NCBI GenBank assembly: GCA_944548615.1
Contig: OX155960.1
Span: 13,575,887-13,639,886, forward strand
Reading direction: 5' to 3'
Length of the DNA stretch: 64,000 nucleotides
Source: Micropterix aruncella
Lineage: Eukaryota > Arthropoda > Insecta > Lepidoptera > Micropterigidae
In this document: positions 21,346 through 32,402 of the stretch, piece by piece
Numbering within the stretch: position 1 is the stretch's first letter
Layout of the letters: each line of letters begins with the position of its first letter
Notes under the pieces: model-generated
Told to the model about the DNA's origin: nothing
The model's database searches: none
Seen by the model: the letters and a program-made list of their open reading frames with translations, nothing else
Translations under genes and position numbers: made by a program

Positions 21346-21935
21346 TGTTGAGGACTTCGCCCAACATATCAGTCAACAAAAGAAGGAAATTCTCTAGAAT
21401 CGAAACCGCAAATACGCTCAGTATTACACGCGTCAACTAACATTGAATTCCATATAAATTTCGGCAATTAATACATACACAGCCGATGACTAATATCATT
21501 TCTTCTGATCGATTTAATTTGATTTCCCCCACGCATTGAACATTGCATCATACACACGATATATAAAGCCATACATTCGATCGATCATTTATCATCCTCT
21601 AGCTGGTTAACCGCATCGTCCACGAGTAATCGCGCTCTTCATTATCTTCGAGTCGACAACAACCGCGCTTATACCTCGCGATCATCATCATCTTCAAATC
21701 TATCGCCGCGCTTCACACTTCAGCTACACAACTGCGACAGTACCTTCGAGCACACACTACACACATTCTGCGACTTATCAATCAAGGCGTTACAAACTGG
21801 CAACCACCACATACCTTCTGGAATAAATAACTTCAACTTCAGCATCATCGACTTTTAATACGGAGAAAACCCACTGATGAGAACAACCCTTCACTCACGA
21901 GCAATTGGAGTCTAGTGCGGGGTGGCCACCTCACA
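21346..21935 (+). mobile_element. Solo LTR
   Basis: 590 bp, starting TGTTGAGGACTTCGCCC and ending CCACCTCACA, homologous along its length to the LTRs at 9349 and 11510 and to the inverted solo LTR at 61216. It is flanked by GGTA at 21342-21345 and 21936-21939, a 4-bp target duplication. Solo LTRs arise by recombination between the two LTRs of a full element. Confidence 0.88.
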
Positions 21936-21939
21936 GGTA

Positions 21940-23600
21940 CATCAGCCGGAATGGCACTGTTCTGGGATATCTTGCGGTGTCGACTACAACGGGCGAGCCC
22001 GTCACCACAGGACGTTTTAACGATTAGTCGTTCTGTCGCCCTGCAGTGAACGTAGAAGACTTTGGACAGTATAATCCTACGTCCAGCTACGTCACAACCC
22101 GTGAGAGTCCAACGCCTTACCGCGAGTTAGCCAGGAATAAACCCGGCGGGCTCGAGATACTCGCGCCCTCACTTCCAATTGTGACCAGATTTCTCCGGTC
22201 TCTCGATTGGTTCCGAGTTCGAGGTCGCTTGCGCGGTCCTCTCCCTTATGAAGCGGTGAAACGGAGTGCACCGAATCTATCGCGGACCAAGGCGTCCTTT
22301 GCCCGCCTCTTACCCGGGATCGGATGGCCAATAGTCAATTCAAGAGCAGTCGCCATAAGGTACGCAACCACCCCCGCTCTATAGGAAACAATACAGTTCC
22401 CAGACTCCCCCGACTGTTAGTCGGAGAGCACAATCGATTGGCATGCGCCGCACGGTGTGCAGACCGTCCAGGGGCGCCAGAGGTTTGATTCCCAGGGGAG
22501 ACTGGTTGACCCAGTGTCCTACCCAGGATTCGCACCCCATGCGGGGAGGCCGTCGGATGGGTGTTGACCCGTGAGTGTGACCGACCCTGAACACATGGGT
22601 CATCGTGGCCAACTCATCATGGGCCCGTTAGCCCCCTGTTCTGGGATATGACAGGAAAGCCATGAGCGATGTGGACCTGAAGAAGTCCTACTTGTGAAGA
22701 GGTTACGATAGCAACTGTATGGCTCTTACTATTAGACTTCAATGACATAATGACTGAAAACAGTCAGGGACTTTTACTTGCCTCCTCCAATGCACTGGAA
22801 GGGGAAGGAAGACTGAACACCAGAGATGCTGAAATTTTATATAATACCTTTTATCATATCGCAGTAATTTTGCTCGTAGGAGCTATTTAGAAGATAGTTA
22901 TATTCCCCTTTGTAGTGATAACTCTTACATAACAAGACATATTCTAACTGGCTGCTGGTAGCTTTACATCAAGGACGGTACATTTACCGCCATGACGAAG
23001 TCATTCGCGAGGTAATCAGCCTCTCAGTGGCTCGTGCCAACAAGGGTCTGACAGTACCCTCCAAAACCCTAATACAGTTTGTGCGGGTTGAATCTAAAGG
23101 CGCGAAATATGCCACAGCATTCCCAATAATCTAGAAAGCTTCATACTGGCTTCTGAAGGTCGATTCGGTCTCCAAGCAATATAAATTCCCTAAAGCCTCG
23201 GACGCACAGCCCTCTGTCCAGATATAACTCTTTACTCCCTATCTCGGAAGTTTGACCTTATTGTAGAATTAACTGTTCCATGACAATCAAATACACCAAA
23301 AGAACGGGAATACAAATTAAATAAATAACATGATCTCGCAAATGCCGTCACTGGCATGTTTTCAACCCTCGATATTTTATTTGTAAGGGGTGTTAGTGCA
23401 CGCATACTAATGTATAATGGTGGCTTATTCAATGAAGGCTACTTTTTTCGCATATGATTATTTAATTGCATAAATACGGAGATCGGCTTCTCGCGAATTG
23501 TCAAAGCAGAAAAACCACCGACCGGTGGAATTTTCATTCACTCGTTTGATCTTGACCTTTCCAGAAAAATAATCAGTTTGTCTGTAAACCAAATGAATTG
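21940..23600 (+). mobile_element. Endonuclease-LINE fragment (copy 2), split by family A
   Basis: 21942-21970 matches 4842-4870 of copy 1 (ATCAGCCGGAATGGCACTG), and 22650-23355 matches 4870-5612, including the GAGCGATGTGGAC, CTCGTGCCAACAAG and CAGATATAACTCTTTACTC blocks. 21971-22635 is an inserted family A repeat. After 23355 about 190 bp of other DNA replaces the expected ~83 bp. Homology returns briefly at 23546 (GATCTTGACCTTTCCAGAAA). Many indels have destroyed the reading frame. Confidence 0.8.
21971..22635 (+). mobile_element. Family A repeat, complete copy with 14-bp target duplication
   Basis: Inserted in the endonuclease-LINE copy. CTGTTCTGGGATAT lies on both sides (21957-21970 and 22636-22649) and occurs once in the uninterrupted relative. 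The 665-bp element begins CTTGCGGTGTCGACTACAAC and ends GCCCGTTAGCCCC. There are no inverted repeats and no poly(A) tail. The long, variable-length duplications (14, 17 and 11 bp in three copies) suggest insertion by reverse transcription at a nick. A 112-codon frame at 22046-22384 (LDWFRVRGRLRGPLPYEAVKR) is shared in phase with the copies at 54 and 60 kb. No known domain was recognised. Confidence 0.85.
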
Positions 23601-24239
23601 TAGTTGTAATAAAAAATACATTTTACTTAAATTTATAGCACTTTAAAAAAAACTTATCTTAAAAATTCGACTTTCATCGTTCTTCCCTGTAACCCTTTCA
23701 TATATATAGTTATTTATTTTTCGTGTTTTTATTCTGTTACTTCAAGGACAATTTCGATTAGTGCATTTTTTGGAGAGGCTCACACCTCCAAACAATAATA
23801 TGACGGCGGTTTATAAGTTATAGTATTTAATATTACATAGCCAACGCTTGATAGGGGATATGACAACAGCGAAACTTTCGTTATAAAGAAATTCATTATG
23901 TAAAAATTGTATATATCAATGGAGACATTCATAAAGCAACTAAAATAAAAAAATGAAAAATGTATTTCCCTAAGAATTTTCCGGCAAGCAGACAAGAATG
24001 TGATCGTAACAATCAATGTGAGGCCGGTTAGTTGTTTTCAAGGTGTTACAATAAGTGTTTAGCAATTTTAAATAACTTTAATTATTTTAAGTTATCCAAT
24101 ATTTTTCTAGTTTTTATATATTTTTGTTATTGAATTGCTGATTCTCTATGTTTTCTCATTATTTCTGTTCGTTTTTATTTTTCTAGTTTTTATGTCTTTG
24201 TTATTGAATTTTTGAATTTCTATGTTTTTTTTCAATTAT
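23601..24239. other. AT-rich DNA with a family G motif at 23969
   Basis: No gene. TTTCCCTAAGAATTTTCC followed by GGCAAGCAGAC at 23969-24000 is the family G end motif, here without an adjoining C-rich tract. Confidence 0.5.
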
Positions 24240-24339
24240 TAGTTTTCTATGGACATTTTTATAATTGTATGAGTAATTTGAAATGTAATTTTATTTGTAG
24301 ATATACCACTAGATATGTAATTTCTATACCCAGATCGGG

Positions 24340-25005
24340 TTTTTGAAAATAAATTATTCCTATTCTTATTCTTATTCTTAATCCGGGGGAGTAGGGATAG
24401 AAGGGGAATGGTTTGCATTTTATACATACATACATATAGAAGTACACATGCTTATATACATATAACTTCACATACACATTCTTAAATACTTTAACATACA
24501 CACATATACATAAATAGAAAAAAATACATTTATAAATAAATCGTCAAAAAAAAATATTAATAATAATAAATTAATTATTCTATAGGTTCATTTTCTATGG
24601 TGCTATAAAATTCTATTATATAACTAGTATGATTAAATAAAATAATGTCTATATGATGGAACCTAGTATCATATAAGGTCATAAGACGATACATAAAGGC
24701 ATTTTGTGCATAATTAGTATTTGCGCGTTGCAATTCGAATGTTTGAAGGGCTCTAATGGTTCGAGGAGTGACGAAAAATGACAAGTTTTCTACGGTATGG
24801 GCTGTCGATGCTATTATTCAGGATTTTATAGAAGAAAACTATATCCGCAACCGTGCGCCTGTCCTCGAGCGAGTGAAGATGGAATTGTCTCAGTCTGCTA
24901 TCATATGAGTGATCCTAGATCACTCATATGATAGCAGTTTTCTGGACTCCTTCAATTCTCATTTTATAGACGCTGTATTGCAGGTTCTAGATAGATGACG
25001 CAAAT
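24340..25005 (-). mobile_element. LINE 3' part (CR1/Jockey superfamily) with a palindrome in the frame
   Basis: Minus-strand translation from 24980 gives VYKMRIEGVQK (the conserved RIEGVQ motif), then a palindrome, then YDSRLRQFHLHSLEDRR and VADIVFFYKILNNSID. A further frame continues to a stop at 24575-24577 (TNYAQNAFMYRLMTLYD, HHIDIILFN). The ~25 residues normally between RIEGVQ and YDSRL are missing and the palindrome at 24896-24938 stands in their place. The 3' untranslated region probably ends in the TTATTC repeats (GAATAA on the element strand) at 24350-24380. The copy is inactive. Confidence 0.75.
24896..24938. repeat. Perfect 20-bp-arm palindrome
   Basis: CTGCTATCATATGAGTGATC, the spacer CTA, then the exact reverse complement. 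It lies inside LINE coding sequence; the right-hand neighbour GAGACAATTCC on the minus strand is normal LINE sequence. It therefore seems to have formed by inverted duplication of 20 bp of the element. Confidence 0.9.
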
Positions 25006-25024
25006 TCTAAAACCACAATTTCTA

Positions 25025-25862
25025 AACATAATAATAATAATAATAAAAAACTCTTTATTTTAAATTAAAAAAAGGCGAGCTTATTGCCTTGCAGCAATGT
25101 GTACCTACCAGTTAACCTATAGCTTAAGTTTATAACATGTTTAGAACGTTGGCTACGCAAAAGAGCAATAAAAACACAAATGATAAAAGAAACAAACATA
25201 AACTAGAAAGAGGCAGATAATAAAAAAATAAAACAAATGACTAAAATTAAATAAGGACGCAGAGGAAAGGAAGGAGAGGAAGTAAGGAAAGGGAAACGAA
25301 AAGGAGGGGGGAGAGGTGGATTGGTTAATTTATGGATTTTAAGGGTTATATGCTCCTTGAGCCTAGCGTTGAACGAGGAGATGCTGGGGGCTATTCTAAC
25401 ATCATTTCGTAAAGCATTCCAGAGTCGTGCAGCTTCCACGGAGGAGTATGAAAAAAAAACACTGCTATGACCAGGGATTGATAACAGCTTATTGCCCTCT
25501 GATCTCAGGGGACGGCCGTGCACTGATAACGCGGTGAACCTATCGGCGAGATAAAGCGGCACGCCATCCGCGAGGATTCTATATAAGAGGCAGCGAGTTC
25601 TAACCTGTCTCGTCTCCCTGGTGACCTCCACTGCAGTCTGCTACGATATTCCGTAAAATGGTCATATTTTCTAAGGCCAAAAATGAAGCGGATACAGACG
25701 TTCTGTAGCCTTTCCACCTTGGTGGCCAGCTCTTCTGTCAGATCGAGGAAGGCGGCGTCGCCATAATGAAGAAGTGGAAGAAGCAAAGATTGATAGATTG
25801 TCTCTTTACTTTTCTCCGGGAGAAAATTTTGGAGCTTATTCAGCGAATGACATCTGTTAAAG
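25025..25862 (-). mobile_element. LINE 3' part (family F)
   Basis: The minus frame from about 25840 gives KETIYQSLLLPLLHYGDAAF, then LATKVERLQNVCIRFIFGLR and KYDHFTEYRSRLQW, ending its frame near 25505. The overlapping frame to 25203 continues with YRILADGVPLYLADRFT and FFSYSSVEAARLWNALR. The 3' untranslated region carries GGCAAGCTTATTGCC-like sequence and an (AAT)n tail at 25028-25050. The order and wording match the 31.2-32.4 kb LINE (LNKLERLQNVCIRFIFGLRK). The 5' end, including the whole catalytic core, is missing, and a frameshift near 25600 breaks the rest. Confidence 0.8.
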
Positions 25863-26360
25863 ATCTATCCTCTCATCTAACTATAAAATAATACAAATTA
25901 TATGTCACAGATCCCACTAAGGTTAGTGCCTTTTCAGTGGGTAATTTTTAGATTCCGACAAACACAATCACATTGTATTATATAAGATAAAATTTAATAA
26001 AACTGGCCGCTAGTCTATTTTCAGCTTCAGCTGTACGATCTGAAACAATTAGCAACGCCGTATTGTTTAAGTTACACAGAAAAGTGACGCTCGAGATCTT
26101 AGCTGGCATACTCAAAGGTATTGTTGTCTGACTCTTTCGCGAAAATTTTCAGTTAATAAATGAATGAAACATTTAGCTCTCCAAATTCAATAGGAAAATC
26201 ATAATTTCTGAAGTTTATTGCGGGCGTTTATAGTAGATTCCTGTTATTGACGTTTTTCCACAATAGCCACTTTCGAGTGGCATAACTTCGGTTTAAGTTG
26301 TGATCCCGAATGGAAATAGATTTTTATTCAAAGAAGTTATTCCTATTTCCAAATTTATTT
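25863..26360. other. No gene seen
   Basis: Mixed sequence without recognised domains or repeats shared with the window. Confidence 0.5.
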
Positions 26361-26770
26361 ATTTATTTATTTATTGGTCCACAAAAAAAATTACACCGTT
26401 AGCACTTAACATAGATTGTGTTGCTCCTAACTAGGCAGAGCCTGTTCTAAGGAGAACACCAATACAAATGATTAAAAAATACATACTAAAAATAAAAAAA
26501 TTGAATGAAATCAAGTTAAATTCCAAACTAAAAATAAAAAATTTGAATCAAATCAAGTTAAAATGAAATTCTCACTACACCAAAATAATATTAGAACTAT
26601 AGACAAGTAATACTAAATAATAATAATAAAAATATATAATAGCAATAATAAATAATCATTTATAATAATAACTAATAATATATAAGAATTAATAAAAATA
26701 CGTATATAAAATAAATAGAAAATAAATATATTTTTATAATAATATAATAAATATAAATAGAAAATTAATT
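26361..26770 (-). repeat. AT-rich LINE-like 3' untranslated remnant
   Basis: A (TTTA)n run at 26361-26385 followed by TTGGTCCACAAAAAAAATTA, CTAGGCAGAGCCTG and then long TAATAATA stretches looks like the inverted 3' end of a LINE. No coding part was found, so the call is tentative. Confidence 0.35.
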
Positions 26771-28180
26771 ATTAATTCATTTCTCATTCTGTTGTTTGTT
26801 ATAGCTCGGATATTTTCGTTTATGTCACGGAAGAGTAGAAAATTTACATTAGTTTCGAATTTGAGTTATGTCGTGGCAGCAACGCAGTAGAAAAGTACAT
26901 AAAATCATTGATTATATACGGTATTAGATTGCTCAGCGTCATACGTATTGGTATACGTTTTGGCAACCCTAATGCGTCGGCGACATGTAGGCAACGGCGG
27001 ATCCAGGGGGGGGGAGGGGGTCTTTGGGGTCATGACACCACCCTGAGGCCTGGGCTGGGCATACGTCGACCACTGACCACTGATATTTTTTTGTAAAATC
27101 TCATTAACTATTTTAATAAAACAAATTTTTGAAAAATATTGAAAAATATTTATTTGCAGCTGTTATAAAAAACATATACAAAAAAAACAATAACACACAG
27201 ACCAAAAATTTAAACTGTAAATAGACAAAGACCATGAAATAAAGCTACAAACGCTGCAAATTAGGGGTATCCTCAGGATATCTCTTATCCTGGTTTTCAG
27301 GACACACCTATTAATTTGGTACACAATACTTTCCCTTAGGCTGGGTAAGTAATAGCCAATTTGGCTTACCCCGGAGATTTTAGACGCCGGAGAAGACGTA
27401 GAATAAACCTACGGTATGGCACTGTTCACTGTTCACTGTTCACTCTTCACTGTTTACTGCACTGACACGAGCAGACAGAAGGCGGAAAAACCACTCCTTT
27501 TTACTGAAAATTATAGACGTATAGTAGGAGTATAAGACGAGACACCCATTCACGTGGCCACCGACAACATCCAGCAGTACCTCTTTCGTGGTAGAAACAG
27601 CCAAATAAAATTTACTTCACCTTTTTGAAACTTCAATTGATCTTCACCACATCTCAGTGAGTCCAAAGTCAAACACATAAATTGCATCTGAAATCACCGT
27701 AACAACAACTGTGTGGACTTACAGCCAAACCGCAAAAACTCAATAATTTGCATTCTGATCTCAACCGGAGGAAGCAAGTAGGCTAAGACGCCGTTGCTAC
27801 CAGCGTTGCATATCTCCTGATGATAATAGTTATTAACCGACTTTAAAAAAAGGAGGAGGTTATCAATTCGGTTGCATCTTTTTTTTAAATTTTGATGTTT
27901 GGTATCTCAGAACTCATTGTTCGATATTGCCACACGGAAATCTTGAATTAAAGATATTTTGGCCATATCGTTGCGCCCTCAGAAAGCATATAGTACGACG
28001 TTTCGAATCGTAAATTGCATTTTTCGCAGCGGCGAGCGCTTGGTCCGGTAGCGGACGTTACGGAGTTTAGGCGGCCGACATTTATGTCCCGTAGGGGATG
28101 TTACGTAGCGAGCGGGTATCTGTCGCGAATCTGAAACAGCTTTTTCCACGATTATATTTAAACATGTAATCACACTGTAA
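26771..28180. other. No gene; scattered repeat pieces
   Basis: Holds a G-run repeat piece at 26995-27065, a 7-bp tandem (ACTGTTC, 27422-27465), a phrase at 27838-27885 (CCGACTTTAAAAAAAGGAGG) that I recall as common in moth and butterfly genomes, and a GC-rich patch at 27975-28130 with a 64-codon minus frame I cannot assign. None gives a full element. Confidence 0.4.
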
Positions 28181-28403
28181 TCCTACTACTATTATAAACG
28201 CGAAAGTTTGTAAGAATGTATGTATGGATGTTTGTTACTCTTTCACGCAAAAACTACTGAATGGATTTTAATGAAACTTTACAATAATATAACTTACACA
28301 TCGGAATAGCACATAGGCTATAATTTATAAAGAGATATAGTTTTCTATCATCATTATCAAAATTTTCCATCACCACGCGGGTGATACCGCGGGGCGCAGC
28401 TAG
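28181..28403 (+). mobile_element. Short non-autonomous Helitron
   Basis: Begins TCCTACTACTATTATAAACG and ends GCGGGGCGCAGCTAG, inserted between A (28180) and T (28404), as Helitrons are. Near the 3' end CGCGG-GTGATA-CCGCG forms the expected hairpin about 10 bp before CTAG. The interior has the familiar TTTCACGCAAAAACTACTGA phrase. At 223 bp it has no Rep/helicase frame and depends on helper proteins. No target duplication, as expected for rolling-circle transposition. Confidence 0.87.
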
Positions 28404-28800
28404 TATTATATAATCGCAAGGCTCAGCGAGCACATTAGGCAGGTGCAATCTCTTGACGTGTTCAAGAGCCGCCTTAATAAGTACCTCACAGATAAGGCGT
28501 TTTACTCACTGAAGGAATATTGCTCGAGTAAAGACTATAATGATTGGTGGCTAAAGTGTTAGTGATTTGTTTTTGTAATTGTATAAACTATCTCTTTGCA
28601 TTTCTCTTGTATTTTCTCTTCTTACATTATTCTTGTATTTTCTTTCGTTTTCTCTTCTATTTTTATTTTTATTTCCTTGTCAATTTTATTATTTTCTAAC
28701 GTTTCCATTACGATAGAAAAATTGTTTGTTTGCCTAACTGTATGTATGGCTTGAATAACAGTATAGCAATAAAATGAATCTGAATCTGAATCTGAATCTA
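28404..28800 (+). mobile_element. LINE 3' end with (GAATCT)n tail
   Basis: The frame from about 28418 reads ARLSEHIRQVQSLDVFKSRL and NKYLTDKAFYSLKEYC, ending WWLKC and a stop at 28560. This is a CR1-like ORF2 C-terminus (the LDVFKSRLNKYL...AFYSL pattern). A T-rich 3' untranslated region ends in tandem GAATCT at 28776-28799, which serves as the 3' tail. The Helitron lies directly before it. Confidence 0.75.
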
Positions 28801-29794
28801 AGATAGGAAAGATTCCTATCCTATTTCTGAGTTTAAAGAATAATGTTTCAATGGCAACAATTAAAACGCATACTTAATTATATTAAGAAGTATTTTTATT
28901 AACATTCAAAAGACAATCAGTTTATGACTTGTCTGATGAGTAAGTTGAGTTTGATGCATTTTAAGGAGTTTGGTAATTTCACGCACGACATGCTTCAGTT
29001 TTCAAACCCATTTATTCCTTGCCGACACCATTTACTTTCGAATCCGGTTAAAGCGCAACCGCCCTCTCCGCTTAAGATTTCAATTTTCAATTGAAAAGCT
29101 TTTACCTGTTCAGAAATAGGTTTTCGCGGAAATGAAGGGTGCACTTCCCCGGTTGCGCAGCGAATAGCGATTCGAAATAATGAAAATCAAAGAGCAAAGA
29201 GCAGCACAAAGGAAAATCACGAACAGAGTTCCCTTGTGATTTGCGTTTGAGCGTTGATGTCGAGCTGAAAACTCAGCATAACCAATGATATTAAATTCCA
29301 CTCCAGTAAAAATGGCTGAAGGCCAGGTTAGCGTAACATGTAAATGAAATCATATACAAGTAAATTTATTAAAAATAATAATAAAAAACTCGACTGCCGT
29401 TACACAAAGTGAACTATTATTTTAATAATTATTTTTATTTCTGTTTCTTTATAAAATATTTGTGATTTATGCATTTATCCATATAGATATTTCCGGATAT
29501 GGTATAGTATAATATATTTACGGAATTTACTCAATCAGATCTTTCATTTGACACTATATTCTTGATATTTTACAGTTATTTTATGTTACTCGGGATGACA
29601 TATCAATTCTAACTATACTACACACTTCTAAATCGCTTCAAGCATTTAGAAGTTATGATATGTATATATATATAGAAGTACTCTGCGGATTTTTAAAATT
29701 CACACCGAACCCGCCACCCTACCACCGTTATAATCTGCAAAGTAACAGGAACAGTTTGACGCCTACATGCAGATAAACGAATGACGATTGAGAG
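28801..29794. other. No gene seen
   Basis: AT-rich and unassigned. The 63-codon minus frame at 29110-29301 has a hydrophobic segment but no recognised family and no supporting context. Confidence 0.5.
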
Positions 29795-29910
29795 CCTTGG
29801 ACAATGGTGGTTGCAACATTGCCGAAAAGTCGTCTGCTACCAGTTCATGCGGTTAATTAGTTTTTAACCTATTTAAAGTGCAAACAATCGCGACAGTCTT
29901 GGCTGCTGAT
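29795..29910 (+). repeat. Foldback family D, half copy
   Basis: TGGACAATGGTGGTTGCAAC and GCCGAAAAGTCG, then GCAAACAATCGCGACAGTCT, correspond to the right arm and right flank of the hairpins at 58175 and 62221. The left arm is gone. Confidence 0.55.
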
Positions 29911-30099
29911 AGTTGTAGTCGCCTTATTTGTTATTCGGCTTTCTCTAATATTGTCCTATACGTGGCACGAAACCTCATAAAGAAGAAGAATATTTATTCT
30001 TGAATATAACTATCTTTATAATTAATGATCATTTTACGACTAAACAGTATATAAATTAAAAATAAAAAAGGATTTTTAAAAACAAGCTTTACAATTCAC

Positions 30100-30670
30100 C
30101 TGGGAGTTCCAGTGGCATTCTCCCGGCTCCATCTAAAGATCCTCATCATCATGTGTAATGGAAAGTACTCATGACAACAAAACAAATGAGCACAAACTCA
30201 ACTATCTTAGCGCTTTCCATCAGGGAGTTTCAGTGACAATCTTCCGGCTCTATCTTCAGACTCTCGTTATCATTTGTAATGGAAAGTACTCATGACAACA
30301 AAATGAACAAGCCCAAACTGGACTATCTTAGCACTTTCCAGCAGGAATTTCCAGTGGCAAACTCCTGGCTCCATCAACAGACCCTCGTCATTATGTGTAA
30401 TGGAAAATACTCACGACAACAAAACAAATGAACCCAAACACGACTATCTTAGCGCTTTCCATCAGGGACTTCCAGTGGCAATCTTCCGGCTCCACCTTCA
30501 GACCCTCGTCATGATGTGTAATGGAAAGTACTCATTACAATAAAACTAACGAGCCCAAACTGGACTATCTTAGCACTTTTAGGGAGTTCCAGTGTCAATC
30601 TCCCGGCTCTATCTTCAGACCCAGAACATGATAACAGAACATACTAGCCCATATTCGACTGTCCTACCAT
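30100..30670 (+). repeat. Tandem array, ~121-bp period, about 4.7 units
   Basis: The phrase GGGAGTTCCAGTGGCAAT recurs with starts near 30102, 30223, 30344, 30465 and 30582 (steps 121, 121, 121, 117). Units share TGTAATGGAAAGTACTCATG and GACTATCTTAGC. The last unit decays. A homologous array in the opposite orientation lies at 55180-55460. Confidence 0.92.
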
Positions 30671-31224
30671 TTGACATCAGGAAGTTTCGTTCGAAGAATT
30701 ATGCAAAATTTTAGCACAATCGGATACCAGCATAGAGTTAAAAAATGGCTTTCCGATTTTGAAACGGTAACGTACATAAGAACATTGCTGGTAGCTTGTA
30801 AAAATAACATGTGTGCAAGTCTTTTACCATTTAGATCCTCCTAGATTTAGATTTTATACTCCTATCACATAGATTATATCATTAGACCTCCTGATTATTT
30901 TTCATAAAGCCCACTGGTCAGAGAGCCGCGTCCTGTTTGCTCGGATGATTGGTATGCGCCTAAGGTCGATTAACCGTCTAAGCGTATCCACACGCCTCTC
31001 TTTGAAAAATATGGTTTAAATATAGAATATGGTTTCAACAAGTTACTACACTGATAGAAATTTGGGCTTAAACGACCACTATTTTATATAGGGATGGGCG
31101 GAAACAACGACTGCAACAGTAAAGTTACGCAATAAAGCACCTCGCAGAAACTGCAATTAATGGAGATATTCACTCGCATCATATAGTATATTATAGAGCT
31201 TCCTATAGTATATTTTACATGATT
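30671..31224. other. No gene seen
   Basis: Mixed AT-rich sequence after the satellite; nothing recognised. Confidence 0.5.
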
Positions 31225-32402
31225 TAGTCGTACATAATAATAGTAATAAATAATAAACTGTTTATTTGCACTTAATAAGTATACAAAAAGGCAAGCTTAT
31301 TGCCACATGGCAATGTCTTACAACTAACCTAAACACAGTGGTACATGAGCGCATTGTGAAAATAAAGATTATTACATAACATACAGACAAGTGGAAGAAT
31401 TTAAAACTAATAATGCCTGAGGAGAGAAAATTGGGAGAGGAAGAGGAGAGAAAGGGAAGAACTGGTTACTTCTTAGAAAGGTAGTAATCCTTACGGTGAG
31501 ACGTAAACGATGGTAAAGAAGGCGAGTTTCTTATATTTGCTGGGAGATCGTTCCAGAGTCTTGCACACAGAAAGAATAGGAATAGAAATCCCTATTATGA
31601 CTCGGAGTTTTTAGTAAACTATTAGAGGCTGACCGAAGTACGAGACCGTGGGAACTTAGTGGTTCAAAAGCTCGTGGAGATAGGATGGTGCTAATTGGGA
31701 GAGTACACGATATAGGAGAGCAAGTATATGAACATTTCTTCTTTGGCGTACTGGCAACCACTTTAACTGTGCCCTGTAGTCGGACACTTGATCATACTTA
31801 CGTAAACCGAAGATGAATCGTATGCATACGTTTTGCAAACGTTCAAGTTTGTTGAGCAGTTTCTTTGATAAATCGAGATAAGCCACATCAGCATGGTCAA
31901 AGAAGGGTAAGAGGAGAGATTGTGCAAGAGATTTTTTGTGTCCATAGGAAGAAATCTTCTGAGTGTTTGCAGAGGGTGAAAACTAGCAAATATTTTACGA
32001 CTTACCTCGTCCACGTGTGGTTGCCAGGAGAAATGTTCATCGATAATTAGACCAAGATCTTTCACTTTTTGCGACAATGGTATGGTTCAGTTTTAAAAGC
32101 GGAAGGGATTTTACATTTACTCTGGAGAGAAATTTACGACCTCCAATGAGTATAGCCTGGGATTTCAAAGGGTTGATTAGTAGACCCATCAGCGTACACC
32201 ATTCAGAAATGGCCTGAAGATCAGAGTTCATGTTGGTGATCGAGGCATTTATTTTTTTGGGAAAGAAATGATTATATATTTGAACATCATCTGCATACAG
32301 ATGAGTATGTCCACGAACTTTGTTGGAGATAGGATTTAAAAAAGTTGAAAAAAGAAGCGGGGACAGAATTGTACATTGAGGAACTCCAGCTGTTAGATTC
32401 AT
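31225..32402 (-). mobile_element. LINE 3' half (family F) abutting piggyBac
   Basis: On the minus strand the protein begins in the catalytic core: LTAGVPQCTILSPLLFSTFL (motif B, with Cys where PQGS is usual) and HTHLYADDVQIYNHF (motif C, YADD). After 32037 it continues in other frames with KVKDLGLIIDEHFSW, KLERLQNVCIRFIFGLRKYD and a broken C-terminus to 31531. The 3' untranslated region (GGCAAGCTTATTGCCACATG inverted) and an (AAT)-rich tail end near 31225. At least three frameshifts. Its 5' side stops exactly where the piggyBac-like sequence starts at 32403, so either the LINE was cut by that insertion or it truncated there. Confidence 0.82.

Noticed and set aside
30100..30670. Possible CRISPR-like array
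   Set aside because: The entire 121-bp unit is conserved, with no short repeat/unique spacer pattern, and the DNA is eukaryotic.
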